A stretch of DNA of 64,000 nucleotides from Lewinella sp. LCG006 (GTDB taxonomy: Bacteria; Bacteroidota; Bacteroidia; Chitinophagales; Saprospiraceae), in contig NZ_CP160680.1 of assembly GCF_040784935.1 (NCBI RefSeq), forward strand, positions 310,001 through 374,000, in the 5' to 3' direction. The position numbers were made by a program, and so were the translations under genes. This document shows, piece after piece, positions 32,800 through 41,677 of this stretch (positions within the stretch are counted from its first letter, which is position 1; each line of letters starts with the position of its first letter). The notes beneath the pieces were generated by a model. That model did not search any database, was not told the origin of the DNA, and was given only the letters and a program-made list of their open reading frames with translations.

Positions 32800-34149
32800 A
32801 TGCATTACTTCGAAGAAGAATATCAAAAACGATTCAAAGAGGGTCAGTCTACCGAAGGAGTAGACTCCGATCAGCTTTGGGCCAATATCGAAAGTGCTTT
32901 GCCTCCAGAGAATAAACGCAGAGGGGGGACTTGGGTGTGGGTCTGTCTGGTATTATTATTTGGAATTCTAGCAGGTAGCTATTATTTCTATTCTGTTGCC
33001 CCAAAAGAGATAAATAACAACACAGACGCTACCGCTATTCTTGGGAACGAAGCTGTCCACAACACAGATGAGCTAAACCCAACAACAGCAGCAAATGTGC
33101 AAATGAAAACCTATTCTTCATTGGATGTTACTCACAATAAAGAGGAATTCATTATTTCGACGCAAAATGATGGACTTACATTGCCCCTACCTACCAAAGA
33201 CGTAATAGCGATTAATGAACACTCAAGGTCCAATCCTACCACCGTGTCGCCTAAGAAGCTACTTGCACCGATAGAAAATAGCGTTAATATCTACACCTCA
33301 ATTTCCGTAGATAAACACGAGAAGAAAATTTCACCTACAACAAGTGCAGAAGCTACATCTGATACAATTGCTACCTCACCTGTTGTTGCTAAGCTTTTTG
33401 TCCCATTAGCCGGCTTGGTAAAAGCACCTAGGGCAGTAGTATTACCTGCCATTGTATTGCCATCACCGATTGTTGTTGGCCAAACCAAGGCTTTACCTCC
33501 AAGCCTGGGCTTCTTTAGCGGAATATCCTATTGGGAGGAACGATCAACTAGGCCTGACAGTCCTTTTTCCCAACAACTTGACGGCCTGCTCAAATCGGAG
33601 ACGGGGCTAAGTACGGCTATGGAAATACGTCTGCCACTATCACCATCTATCGACCTGATTAGTGGTTTCCACTACAACTATAGTCGGGCTGTTTTTGAAT
33701 ACAGTCGGAGCTGGGACACGGTTATGTATCGCAATAATGTACCTGGTGCCGAACTAATCAATGCTCTAGGATTCCGGGAAGTGAAGCATCATAACAGCTT
33801 GCAAACACTTACCATTCCATTATTTGCAGGATGGAGCAGTAAGGGCAAAAGGATGCAGATAGGTGTAAATGCGGGCGTAGGGTTGAATCTGCTATTAGAG
33901 ACCACTGGCAGGTCACTCAATGCGTCGGGGGAAGTATTCACATTTAATGCGACCAATACCCCCTACCCTGATATTTATCTTTCATACCATGTACAACCAC
34001 AGTTGAGTTATCCGCTAGGTAAGCAGTTTCGGTTGCATTTCCGACCAGGAATTAGTTATCACATCCTAGGAGTATCAGACGTCTATGAAATTAGGCGTAC
34101 TGCTTTGCGGACGGATTGGAGTCTGGGATTGAGTTGGCGGAGGAAATAA
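32800..34149 (+). CDS. membrane-anchored protein with beta-barrel-like C-terminus, possible anti-sigma partner
   Basis: A 449-residue protein with a hydrophilic N-terminus (FEEEYQKRFKEGQSTEGVDSD, about 1-45), one membrane helix (WVWVCLVLLFGILAGSYYFY, about 46-65), a Ser/Thr/Asn-rich linker to about 230, and a C-terminal 190 residues of alternating strands (TAMEIRLPLSPSIDLISGFHY, TLTIPLFAGWSSKGKRMQIG, LHFRPGISYHI, WSLGLSWRRK), as in PorT-like outer-membrane barrels. The gene follows the sigma factor by 11 bases, the usual place for an anti-sigma factor. A helix in the inner membrane joined by a long linker to an outer-membrane-like barrel is topologically unusual and would span the periplasm if real. 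Confidence 0.78.
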   Translation: MHYFEEEYQKRFKEGQSTEGVDSDQLWANIESALPPENKRRGGTWVWVCLVLLFGILAGSYYFYSVAPKEINNNTDATAILGNEAVHNTDELNPTTAANVQMKTYSSLDVTHNKEEFIISTQNDGLTLPLPTKDVIAINEHSRSNPTTVSPKKLLAPIENSVNIYTSISVDKHEKKISPTTSAEATSDTIATSPVVAKLFVPLAGLVKAPRAVVLPAIVLPSPIVVGQTKALPPSLGFFSGISYWEERSTRPDSPFSQQLDGLLKSETGLSTAMEIRLPLSPSIDLISGFHYNYSRAVFEYSRSWDTVMYRNNVPGAELINALGFREVKHHNSLQTLTIPLFAGWSSKGKRMQIGVNAGVGLNLLLETTGRSLNASGEVFTFNATNTPYPDIYLSYHVQPQLSYPLGKQFRLHFRPGISYHILGVSDVYEIRRTALRTDWSLGLSWRRK

Positions 34150-34253
34150 TGTCTTGAAACTGGAGGAGTGAGGGTGGGGCGCGATGGGGTGTGTGAAAAC
34201 TTCCGACACTTCCCAATGCTGATTTTCTATCTTGGATCTTGGGGGGTGGCTTG

Positions 34254-34314
34254 AACGTATGATCGCACTGGTACGATGAGCCCTATGCTAAACGTATAAT
34301 CGCACTAGTACGAT
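34254..34314. repeat. imperfect 24-bp direct repeat upstream of the pirin gene
   Basis: AACGTATGATCGCACTGGTA with CGAT (34254-34277) recurs as AACGTATAATCGCACTAGTA with CGAT (34291-34314), with 22 of 24 bases the same and a spacing of 37. It may be a pair of operator sites for the gene starting at 34372, or a chance remnant. Confidence 0.55.
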
Positions 34315-34371
34315 TGGAGTGTGAGGTATGGGCGACTATACTTATCTTGTGATCGACCAAGATAGGAGAAG

Positions 34372-35244
34372 ATGACGAACAATAAAATGCTCGTAGAAGA
34401 GCGAAGCCGTGATATTGGCAACTTTTTGGTGGGGAGGCTACTGCCTTTTCGCCGCAAGCGACAGGTGGGACCTTTTACTTTTATTGACCACATGGGGCCA
34501 TCAGTTATAGCACCAGGCCAGTACCTGGACATTGACCAGCATCCACACATTGGCCTGTCCACGTTGACCTATCTGCTCGAAGGCGAAATCGAGCACCGGG
34601 ATAGCACTGGTGCCGAGCAGCTGATCACGCCAGGATCCGTAAATTTCATGACTTCTGGTTATGGCGTCACGCACACAGAAAGAACACCGCAACACCAGCG
34701 AAACGGTGACTCCTACCCTATTCATGGCTATCAAGTGTGGGTAGCTTTGCCCAAGGAGCAAGAGGAAATCGCCCCCAATTTTGTGCACATCGCTAAAGAG
34801 GATTTGCCGCAATGGGAAGAGAATGGCATGCACCTGACCCTAGTGGCGGGCGAAGGCTACGGGCGAAAATCGCCACTTCCTGTCTACTCCCCCTTGTTTA
34901 TGGTCGACATAAAAACAGTCAAAAACAATCATCTAGATATACAAGGGCAACTGAAGGGTGAGATTGCCATTGTGGTGGTGGAAGGAGAAGTGAGCAGCGA
35001 CGAGCAGAGGATCGGTCAGGGACAGATGCTTATCGCAAAAACCGAAGACGAATGTTGCCTGGACTTGGCAGCTCATACCCGCTTGCTGCTATTTGGTGGA
35101 GCACCGCTACCGGAAGAACGTTTTCTGTACTGGAATTTTGTTTCGTCAAGTAAAGAACGTATTGAACAGGCGAAAGCTGATTGGAAGGCGAAGGAGTTCC
35201 CGATAGTACCCGGCGATACGACCTACATCCCGCTGCCAGAATAA
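34372..35244 (+). CDS. pirin family protein
   Basis: A 290-residue bicupin without signal peptide. The N-terminal pirin domain has VGPFTFIDHMGPSVIAPGQ, DQHPHIGLSTLTYLLEGEIE with the HxH metal ligands, and VNFMTSGYGVTHTERTPQ with the remaining His and Glu. The C-terminal cupin runs through SPLPVYSPLFMVDIKTVKNN to LLFGGAPLPEERFLYWNFVS. Pirins bind Fe(II); some act as quercetinases or regulatory partners, but no substrate can be assigned. AGGAG lies a few bases before the ATG, an unusually good ribosome site for this window. An AraC regulator follows on the same strand. Confidence 0.9.
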   Translation: MTNNKMLVEERSRDIGNFLVGRLLPFRRKRQVGPFTFIDHMGPSVIAPGQYLDIDQHPHIGLSTLTYLLEGEIEHRDSTGAEQLITPGSVNFMTSGYGVTHTERTPQHQRNGDSYPIHGYQVWVALPKEQEEIAPNFVHIAKEDLPQWEENGMHLTLVAGEGYGRKSPLPVYSPLFMVDIKTVKNNHLDIQGQLKGEIAIVVVEGEVSSDEQRIGQGQMLIAKTEDECCLDLAAHTRLLLFGGAPLPEERFLYWNFVSSSKERIEQAKADWKAKEFPIVPGDTTYIPLPE

Positions 35245-35338
35245 CGAGTCATTGTTGGCGTATTCGTAGGATTTTTGCCGTAATACGACTATTTTGTTGT
35301 GGTGACAAGGGCTATCTTTCGTCCAGAATTATTTTCAC

Positions 35339-36220
35339 ATGATCCTCCTCCCCCAACGTCTTTTTGATAGTCCGCAAGTAAGTACCATCCTTCGCGATGG
35401 GAATGTTTGTATCCTTAGAAAATCACTGACAGAAAACGTAGAACAGCGTGAGGGATACATCTCCAACCACGCTATTTCGATGGTGCTGGCCGGTGAGCAA
35501 CAGCTGCGAACCTATGAAGGCAAGATGGTCAAAGTTCGCGCTGGAGAAGTACTGTTTATCCCTAGAGGTGTTTACTTTGTAACCGACTTACTGCCCAAGC
35601 AAGGAAATTTTGAAAGCATTCTCTTCTATTTTGATGACGAACTGATCAGGACTTTTTTGACCAACACCACTGTCCAGGAAGTATCGCGCGAGCAGCTCCC
35701 TGAATATTTGAAATTTCCGACCACTCCCCCACTCCAATCCTTTGTGGAAGCCACCCTACAAATTTATGAGCAACACCGCCTAACTGCCAAGGGGGTACTG
35801 GAATTGAAAATACTGGAGCTACTCTTGTTGCTCAACCACCAATGTGGGCAACAAATTTTCGCCAATTTCCTGTTCCGGCTTACTTTGCCCAAGAAGCGCA
35901 ATATCAAGTCGTTTATGCGAGACAATTATGACAAACCGCTAAAGGTGGAAGACTACGCTTACCTAACGGGGCGTAGCATGAGTACTTTTAGAAGAGATTT
36001 CAAGGCTTACTTTGAGACAACTCCGCAACAATGGCTCAAAGACCAACGGCTTGAGAAGGCCTTGTTATTAATGAACAAACAAGAAATGAGCGTGACAGAA
36101 GTTGCTTATGAGGTAGGTTATGAAAATATTTCTTATTTCATTCGGGCCTTTAAAGACAAAGTAGGTATGTCACCAAAGCAGTTTATGTTGTCTTTGCACC
36201 GCAATAAAACAAAACACTAG
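35339..36220 (+). CDS. AraC family transcriptional regulator
   Basis: A 293-residue regulator. The N-terminal cupin-like part has MVLAGEQQLRTYEGKMVKVR and AGEVLFIPRGVYFVTDLLP, suggesting small-molecule sensing. The C-terminal AraC domain (about 190-290) holds two helix-turn-helix units: DYAYLTGRSMSTFRRDFKAY, with ETTPQQWLKDQRLEKALLLM, and MSVTEVAYEVGYENISYFIR with AFKDKVGMSPKQF. The length is normal. It lies between the pirin gene and a 3-hydroxyisobutyrate-dehydrogenase-type gene, either of which could be its target. TATCTTTC at 35313-35320 may be its -7 box. Confidence 0.9.
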   Translation: MILLPQRLFDSPQVSTILRDGNVCILRKSLTENVEQREGYISNHAISMVLAGEQQLRTYEGKMVKVRAGEVLFIPRGVYFVTDLLPKQGNFESILFYFDDELIRTFLTNTTVQEVSREQLPEYLKFPTTPPLQSFVEATLQIYEQHRLTAKGVLELKILELLLLLNHQCGQQIFANFLFRLTLPKKRNIKSFMRDNYDKPLKVEDYAYLTGRSMSTFRRDFKAYFETTPQQWLKDQRLEKALLLMNKQEMSVTEVAYEVGYENISYFIRAFKDKVGMSPKQFMLSLHRNKTKH

Positions 36221-36447
36221 CTGTATTTTAATGCGTGGTGAACCGGATGGAATTTACTCCATAGAATGGGTGGGGCCACCACCCTGGCGGGGGTGCTCCA
36301 AAGTCAAACCTCCATTTCCTCTCTCACGCTCAAATATCCTCGCCTGTCAACAACAACTGACGCTTCAGTATTATTTTTGCCTGATTCTGGTTAGATTGAT
36401 GTCTTGCAAAGCTCGAGGTTTGCAGCATTAATAAAAGACAAATAAAG

Positions 36448-37311
36448 ATGAAGATTACGTTTGTTGGCTTAGGTATTATGGGCAGTCGGATGGCCGCCAA
36501 CTTACTAAAAACGGGGGTAGAACTTACCGTATTCAATCGATCGAGTGCGCCAATGGAAACGCTAGCAGCTCAGGGAGCCATAGCTGCCAACAGCATTGGT
36601 GAGGCGGTAAAAGATGCGGATATTGTTTTTAGCATGCTCTCTACTCCTCAGGTGGTGCGCGATTTGTTTTTTGGATCAGAAGGAGCTTTGGCCGCAATGA
36701 AGTCTCAAGCCCTATGGGCTGATTGTACAACCGTTAATCCTTCCTTTAGCCACGAGGCTGCTACTGAAGCCAGGCATTTCGGTATTCGTTTTGCCGACAC
36801 CCCGGTAGCGGGTACCAAGCCACAAGCCCAAAACGCCGAACTGGTTTTCTTTGCCGGTGGAGAAGAAACGGATTTGAAAACCCTAAAGCCTTACCTGGAC
36901 GCGATGGGGTCAAAAACCATTGCCCTAGGAATGACCGGGCAGGGTGCTTCCTTCAAAATGCTGGTCAATATTATGCTGGCGCAATCGATGATTATTTTCT
37001 CGGAGGCCGTGCTACTAGGCGAAAAGATGGGCCTTGATAAAGATTTCTTACTGAATACTTTACCTAACCTGGCCGTAGCAGCTCCTTTCACAAAGTTCAA
37101 AGCAGAAATGATCCGACAAGATGACTATGAAGTACAGTTTCCACTGGAGTGGATGCAGAAAGACCTTCATCTAGCGGCACTTACAGCGTATGAACACCAA
37201 CAACCTTTGTACCTTGCCAACCTTGCCAAAGAATTGTTTGCCGCCGCTAGCAAACAGGGGATGACCCGCCTTGATTTTGCAGCGATTCATCGCTACTTAG
37301 AAAACGGATAA
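36448..37311 (+). CDS. NAD(P)-dependent beta-hydroxyacid dehydrogenase (3-hydroxyisobutyrate dehydrogenase family)
   Basis: A 287-residue cytoplasmic enzyme. The N-terminal Rossmann fold starts with MKITFVGLGIMGSRMAANLL, the family's FxGLGxMGxxMA signature, followed by ADIVFSMLSTPQVV, FADTPVAGTKPQAQNAELVF (substrate-binding region, with a T-P-V-A-G-T in place of the usual D-A-P-V-S-G) and GQGASFKMLVNIMLAQSM with the catalytic Lys. The length is normal. The family reduces or oxidises beta-hydroxyacids such as 3-hydroxyisobutyrate, tartronate semialdehyde or succinic semialdehyde, and the exact substrate is not clear. The gene converges on the Y_Y_Y regulator with only 11 bases between the stops. 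Confidence 0.88.
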   Translation: MKITFVGLGIMGSRMAANLLKTGVELTVFNRSSAPMETLAAQGAIAANSIGEAVKDADIVFSMLSTPQVVRDLFFGSEGALAAMKSQALWADCTTVNPSFSHEAATEARHFGIRFADTPVAGTKPQAQNAELVFFAGGEETDLKTLKPYLDAMGSKTIALGMTGQGASFKMLVNIMLAQSMIIFSEAVLLGEKMGLDKDFLLNTLPNLAVAAPFTKFKAEMIRQDDYEVQFPLEWMQKDLHLAALTAYEHQQPLYLANLAKELFAAASKQGMTRLDFAAIHRYLENG

Positions 37312-37322
37312 TCCATCTTTTA

Positions 37323-40262
37323 TCAAAAACGCATGATAAAATCGGTGAGATTCGTATTCGTGTCTAGATCGAGTTTTTTGCGGAGGCGGTAGCGGCTGAT
37401 CTCGACACCCCTAACGGAGATATTCATAAGGGGTGCGATCTCTTTGGTAGTCAGATTCATGCGGAGGTAGGCGCAAAGTTTTTGATCCTTAGGAGTCAAG
37501 TCGGGATAAGCCTCCCGCAGGTTGCGCAAAAAGTTTTCGTGCACCTGATCAAAGTAAGCCTCAAATTGCTCCCAGTTGCTATCGAGGCGGATATTGCCAT
37601 CGATAGTGTGGATGATTTTCTGCAATTTCTTGCGGTTTTCTTCCGTGCTGACCTGTTTGTGAACCTTGGCCAACTCCTTTTTTATCTTTAGTAGGACCTC
37701 TCCTTTTTGCACCAAGTGCATGGTGGCTGATGCCAACTGGGAAGTACGGTGCTGAATATCAGACTGTAGATTTTCGCTGCGCAAACGGTCAATTTCTTCT
37801 TCTGATTTTTCTTTTTCCTGTTGGAACTCGGCTTCTTTTTCGGCGAGGGTTTTAGCCTGATTGGCTTCGAAGGCTTGGCGTTCCTTTTCAATTTTCTTCG
37901 AAAAATAGACGAATGCCCCACCCAAGGCTAGTAAGCCTAAAAGAAAATAGACCGTTTTGGCTAAGGTAGAGGCGTACCAGGGTGGTAAAATCGTGAAGCG
38001 ATATACCACTGCCTCACTAATCGTACCGTAGGTGTTTTGAGCTTGTACCTGAAACTCATAGTCTCCACTGGCCAAGTTGGTAAATTCCTTCTCCGTTCTC
38101 GAACTCCAGCTCGACCACTCGTCTTCGTACCCCTTCAACCAATACCGGTAATTCAATTGATCGATTTGTTCGTAGAAAGGTGCTGCGTAGGAAAAATGTA
38201 GGGCATTGAGATGAATAGCCAATTCTTGTACTTCCTGCGCGGTAGCATTTGAAGGAAGGAGGAGCCCATCACTATACAGCAAAGAGTCTGCTCCTGAGAT
38301 GGTTCGCACCTGACGAAGTAGCACGTTGAGGTGCAAATCTCTTTGCGCTCCTCGCTGTGGCGAATAACTGACAAACCCGTTCTCCGTGGCAATGATCGTA
38401 TTGTCTTTATCTATGGCGTAGATTTCTTCAAATCCATCAACCAGTTCTTCTTGTAGATGATTAAAAAACAGATGGTCTATTCCGGGGCGTTCCAAAAAAC
38501 CTTTTTCTTGGATGTTCAAACAACCAAACTCTTTGCCCATAGAAAACCATAGTTTTTCTTCCTCGTCTTGCAGTAATCGATGGATTTCTTTCTTACCACC
38601 CAGTATTTTATTGAAAGACTCATACGGTTCAAACCGGTCACTTTCCTGATTGTAGGAGTAGACGCCTTCCAGGGTCGTAAACAAAACCTCCTCACCAATT
38701 TTCAGAACATTAATACCGATAGTTCCTGGTAGCCCATCTTGCTCCCCAAAATACCTCACTTCTGCAATTTGATAATCATCCTTGAGGCGAATTTTAAAAA
38801 GCCCTTTGTAGGCATGCGAAACCCAAATATTGCCAGCTTGATCCTGCTCAATGACTCTGGCCGACTCGTCAAAGCCATCTATACGATGCTTAAATCGCCA
38901 AGTTGGGTTCTCCTCACTACCCGTATTTTCGTAAAGGTATAACCCTGTGTATCCACCTTCAATCGCCAGAGAAGAGGTGCCATTCAGCCGCATTATTTTC
39001 CAGGCGCCTTGTGGCGGTGAGATCGCAGCAATTTTTCCTTTTTCCAACTGGAAAGTTCCGGCGTGAGAATTGATAATTAGGGAGGACCCCAGACGATTTA
39101 ATCCCCAAATTTGGCCTTTTACGCCTCCAACTTTGCTCACCTGGTTACGTCGAGTACTTTTGTAGGGCAATGGCCAATCGATACTAAAAAGTCCCTGGTT
39201 AGTACCTAAATACAGTTTACCTTCGTACAATTCGGCTGCATATCCAGTACCTTCTAAACCAATTTCATCGGCAATCCTGGCGAAAGGCATACTTATCTCC
39301 ACATAATCAATACCATTGTCTAAGGCCAACCAGTAGTTGTTTAATCGATCCTGGGTAATGGCCAGGATGGTATTGTTCTGTAAGCCCGTATCTTTATTAA
39401 GATGTAAAAGTGCCTTCCCTTCCTGATCTATGATAACCAAGCCGTCTTGAGCAGTACCGATAGCGATATCCTTGTTGGGTAAAAGTAAAGCACAGTATGC
39501 CTGGTTCTTTTGTAAAAACGAAGAAACCTCCGTTTGCCAAGGGGTAATGCGATTGCCGGAAAAACGATAGAGACCGGAAAAATCAGAAATAATGAGTAAA
39601 TCCTTCCCCTGGGGAAGAATACTCGCTATTCGAAAATCATTGAATTGTTCCCCACCAGGAAGAAGCACAAATCGTCCTTCTTCCCAACGCACCAGACCTT
39701 TACCTCTTTCTTGTGCGTATAATTGGTCATTAACAAAAAAGAAATTCTGAAATCTTTGGGGAGATTTTACGACTAAGAAAGTATCGTCTTCATAGACAAA
39801 CAATGCCTTTTGGGTGCAAAAGAAAACACGCTCTTCCGTTGGAAAGATTTTCCACACGTCTTCAAAACTCCGATCCTCCACAGCTAGCCTGTCCGTGAAA
39901 GAGTGGTATTCAATCTGCGCTTGTGCATTTTTGGACAACCAGCCAAACTCATCCTGGCCTCCTATGAAAATACGCCCATCCAGTCCTTTGGCTACCGACC
40001 GTACGACCGTACGATTGGGCATCGGCAACAAATCCCAATGGGTGCCGTCAAAAAATAACGCACCTTTATTGTTGCCAAAAACCATCATCCCGCTTTCATC
40101 CTGGATGACGCTCCAGTTTTGAGTCCCAGCATTGTACTCATCCTTGGCATAATTAATGACCTGAGGGATGCCAAACACCGTAGACTGCATATAGGATTTC
40201 AAGGAAAATCCAATCAAAAATAAAAGTAATAGTGCTAGTCTCCTGCTCTTTGATGTAGCCAT
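37323..40262 (-). CDS. membrane one-component regulator: beta-propeller, Y_Y_Y domain, LuxR-type HTH
   Basis: About 979 residues; the ATG at 40262 (MATSKSRRLALLLLFLIGFS) gives a signal or anchor helix, and an in-frame ATG 25 codons upstream is less likely. Residues 25-690 form two-component-regulator-type propeller repeats (for example NNTILAITQDRLNNYWLALD, GQIWGLNRLGSSLIIN, RVIEQDQAGNIWVSHAYKGL). A Y_Y_Y domain follows (LNYRYWLKGYEDEWSSWSSR, LASGDYEFQVQAQNTYG), then a membrane helix (TVYFLLGLLALGGAFVYF), a long coiled coil, and an HTH (LCAYLRMNLTTKEIAPLMNI, VEISRYRLRKKLDL). There is no kinase or receiver domain, so it should sense periplasmic glycans and bind DNA directly. It is divergent from the GH16 gene. 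Confidence 0.88.
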   Translation of the reverse strand: MATSKSRRLALLLLFLIGFSLKSYMQSTVFGIPQVINYAKDEYNAGTQNWSVIQDESGMMVFGNNKGALFFDGTHWDLLPMPNRTVVRSVAKGLDGRIFIGGQDEFGWLSKNAQAQIEYHSFTDRLAVEDRSFEDVWKIFPTEERVFFCTQKALFVYEDDTFLVVKSPQRFQNFFFVNDQLYAQERGKGLVRWEEGRFVLLPGGEQFNDFRIASILPQGKDLLIISDFSGLYRFSGNRITPWQTEVSSFLQKNQAYCALLLPNKDIAIGTAQDGLVIIDQEGKALLHLNKDTGLQNNTILAITQDRLNNYWLALDNGIDYVEISMPFARIADEIGLEGTGYAAELYEGKLYLGTNQGLFSIDWPLPYKSTRRNQVSKVGGVKGQIWGLNRLGSSLIINSHAGTFQLEKGKIAAISPPQGAWKIMRLNGTSSLAIEGGYTGLYLYENTGSEENPTWRFKHRIDGFDESARVIEQDQAGNIWVSHAYKGLFKIRLKDDYQIAEVRYFGEQDGLPGTIGINVLKIGEEVLFTTLEGVYSYNQESDRFEPYESFNKILGGKKEIHRLLQDEEEKLWFSMGKEFGCLNIQEKGFLERPGIDHLFFNHLQEELVDGFEEIYAIDKDNTIIATENGFVSYSPQRGAQRDLHLNVLLRQVRTISGADSLLYSDGLLLPSNATAQEVQELAIHLNALHFSYAAPFYEQIDQLNYRYWLKGYEDEWSSWSSRTEKEFTNLASGDYEFQVQAQNTYGTISEAVVYRFTILPPWYASTLAKTVYFLLGLLALGGAFVYFSKKIEKERQAFEANQAKTLAEKEAEFQQEKEKSEEEIDRLRSENLQSDIQHRTSQLASATMHLVQKGEVLLKIKKELAKVHKQVSTEENRKKLQKIIHTIDGNIRLDSNWEQFEAYFDQVHENFLRNLREAYPDLTPKDQKLCAYLRMNLTTKEIAPLMNISVRGVEISRYRLRKKLDLDTNTNLTDFIMRF

Positions 40263-40476
40263 AGTATCACTGCGAGAAAGTACAATTCGTTTGCTAACAA
40301 CCGCCTGTAGTGGCTTGGATCGTTGACAACCCCCCAATTTTACTGGGTTTAATTTATTTATGCCTCTTCGCGAAGATAGCCGAATAATTGAAATGATGTA
40401 GTTGTGATGAGGTGTTATGTTAACTGTACGACTATAGAAGTATCGGTGATGTAATAAGCATTACTTTTTTATTCCA

Positions 40477-40484
40477 TAAATTTG
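40477..40484 (+). promoter_or_regulatory. possible -7 promoter box for the GH16 gene
   Basis: TAAATTTG matches the Bacteroidetes TAnnTTTG box exactly and lies 36 bases before the GH16 start codon. No clear TTTG box is found at the expected upstream distance, as may occur for an activated promoter. Confidence 0.35.
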
Positions 40485-40520
40485 GTTGTGTAAACTTTCA
40501 CAAAATAAAAATCCAAAAAA

Positions 40521-41378
40521 ATGACCAATTCCCCAACATACCTCCTAGGCAGCTTGGTGCTAAGCGTGATGCTATTTGCCTGTAATAAGCCAGAAGAAGT
40601 TGCCGGCTGCCAATTCCCCACTGATCTCGAGAGCAGCTATGAACTCATCTGGAGTGACGAATTCGAGGGTGCCGAAATCGACCGAAACAAATGGTCTTTT
40701 GATTTAGGTGATGGCTGTGATTTAGGTATTTGCGGCTGGGGAAACAACGAACTGGAATACTACACCGACCGTTCACAGAATGCTTACCTGGAAAATGGCA
40801 ACCTGGTCATCAAAGCGCGTAAAGAAACGCCCCTTTACCTCAATCAACACCAATACACCTCTTCCCGGATGGTCACCAAAAACAAAGGTGACTTCCGCTA
40901 CGGCCGAGTAGATGTAAAAGCCCGTCTACCTATCGGCCAGGGCCTGTGGCCTGCTATTTGGATGCTGCCTACCGACAATGCTTACGGTGGCTGGCCACGT
41001 AGTGGAGAAATAGACATCATGGAAAATATTGGCAGTGAACCCGACCGCATTTTTGGTACTATTCACTATGGACATGATTACTGGCGTTTTACCTCCGAAG
41101 GGATTACCAAAGAAGAAGGACCTAACTTCGCAGAAGAATTCCACGTTTATACCCTACTCTGGAACGAAGATTGCTTGATGATGATGGTTGATGGGGAAAA
41201 ATATGCTGGTCCTTACTCCAGAAGTACGACGCTGCCAACCACCTGGCCTTTTGATCAAAATTTCCACTTATTGCTGAATGTCGCAGTAGGGGGTAATCTA
41301 CCTGGTAATCCTACACCAAGTACCCAGTTTCCTCAGACTATGGAAGTGGACTACGTGCGTGTCTACTCAGAAAAATAA
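40521..41378 (+). CDS. family 16 glycoside hydrolase, probable endo-beta-1,3-glucanase lipoprotein
   Basis: A 285-residue lipoprotein (lipobox MLFACNK). The mature part is a single GH16 domain: LIWSDEFEGAEIDRNKWSFD, WGNNELEYYTDRSQNAYLEN, GRVDVKARLPIGQGLWPAIW and the catalytic motif SGEIDIMENIG with E163, D165 and E168 (ExDxxE), which is the beta-1,3/1,3-1,4-glucanase form. WNEDCLMMMVDGE and FHLLLNVAVGGNLPGNP complete the fold. The likely reaction is endo-hydrolysis of laminarin-type beta-glucan at the cell surface. Neighbours fit: a sugar-porter transporter and a clan GH-A glycosidase follow, and a propeller regulator lies divergently upstream. No SusC/SusD pair is present. Confidence 0.9.
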   Translation: MTNSPTYLLGSLVLSVMLFACNKPEEVAGCQFPTDLESSYELIWSDEFEGAEIDRNKWSFDLGDGCDLGICGWGNNELEYYTDRSQNAYLENGNLVIKARKETPLYLNQHQYTSSRMVTKNKGDFRYGRVDVKARLPIGQGLWPAIWMLPTDNAYGGWPRSGEIDIMENIGSEPDRIFGTIHYGHDYWRFTSEGITKEEGPNFAEEFHVYTLLWNEDCLMMMVDGEKYAGPYSRSTTLPTTWPFDQNFHLLLNVAVGGNLPGNPTPSTQFPQTMEVDYVRVYSEK

Positions 41379-41451
41379 ATCACGGTATCCTTTATTAAAC
41401 AAGTACTTTAAAATATGCCGAAATTTCTAACTTTACGATAACTTCAATTTT

Positions 41452-41487
41452 TATAGACTACTGGTCTTCCGTGGCTAGTAGTCTATA
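41452..41487 (+). terminator. hairpin after the GH16 gene
   Basis: TATAGACTACT (41452-41462) pairs perfectly with AGTAGTCTATA (41477-41487), 74 bases past the GH16 stop. No T-run follows, so termination is uncertain. Confidence 0.5.
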
Positions 41488-41533
41488 ACTTACGCTCCTC
41501 TCCCCCACTCCACTGATTGAAAACAATAGTCTT

Positions 41534-41605
41534 CTTGTTCTGCTGGGTTAATATTCCCACCAACGCTGGATCACAGCGTAAGGTAAACTGATCCAACAGA
41601 ACAAG
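41534..41605 (+). promoter_or_regulatory. inverted repeat in the leader of the sugar transporter gene
   Basis: CTTGTTCTGCTGG (41534-41546) and CCAACAGAACAAG (41593-41605) are inverted copies with one mismatch and enclose another small hairpin (ACGCTGGATCACAGCGT). It may be a structured leader or an operator for the gene at 41678. Confidence 0.45.
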
Positions 41606-41677
41606 TCTAACACTTACTCGCGTGTTTACGATAAGCACCGAGGCCTTTTCTTCATGTTCCTAATCTAAACCATAAAG

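Noticed and set aside
36231-36431. 66-residue plus-strand frame between AraC and dehydrogenase genes
   Set aside because: Pro-rich without any structure or signal; the stretch is more likely leader sequence.
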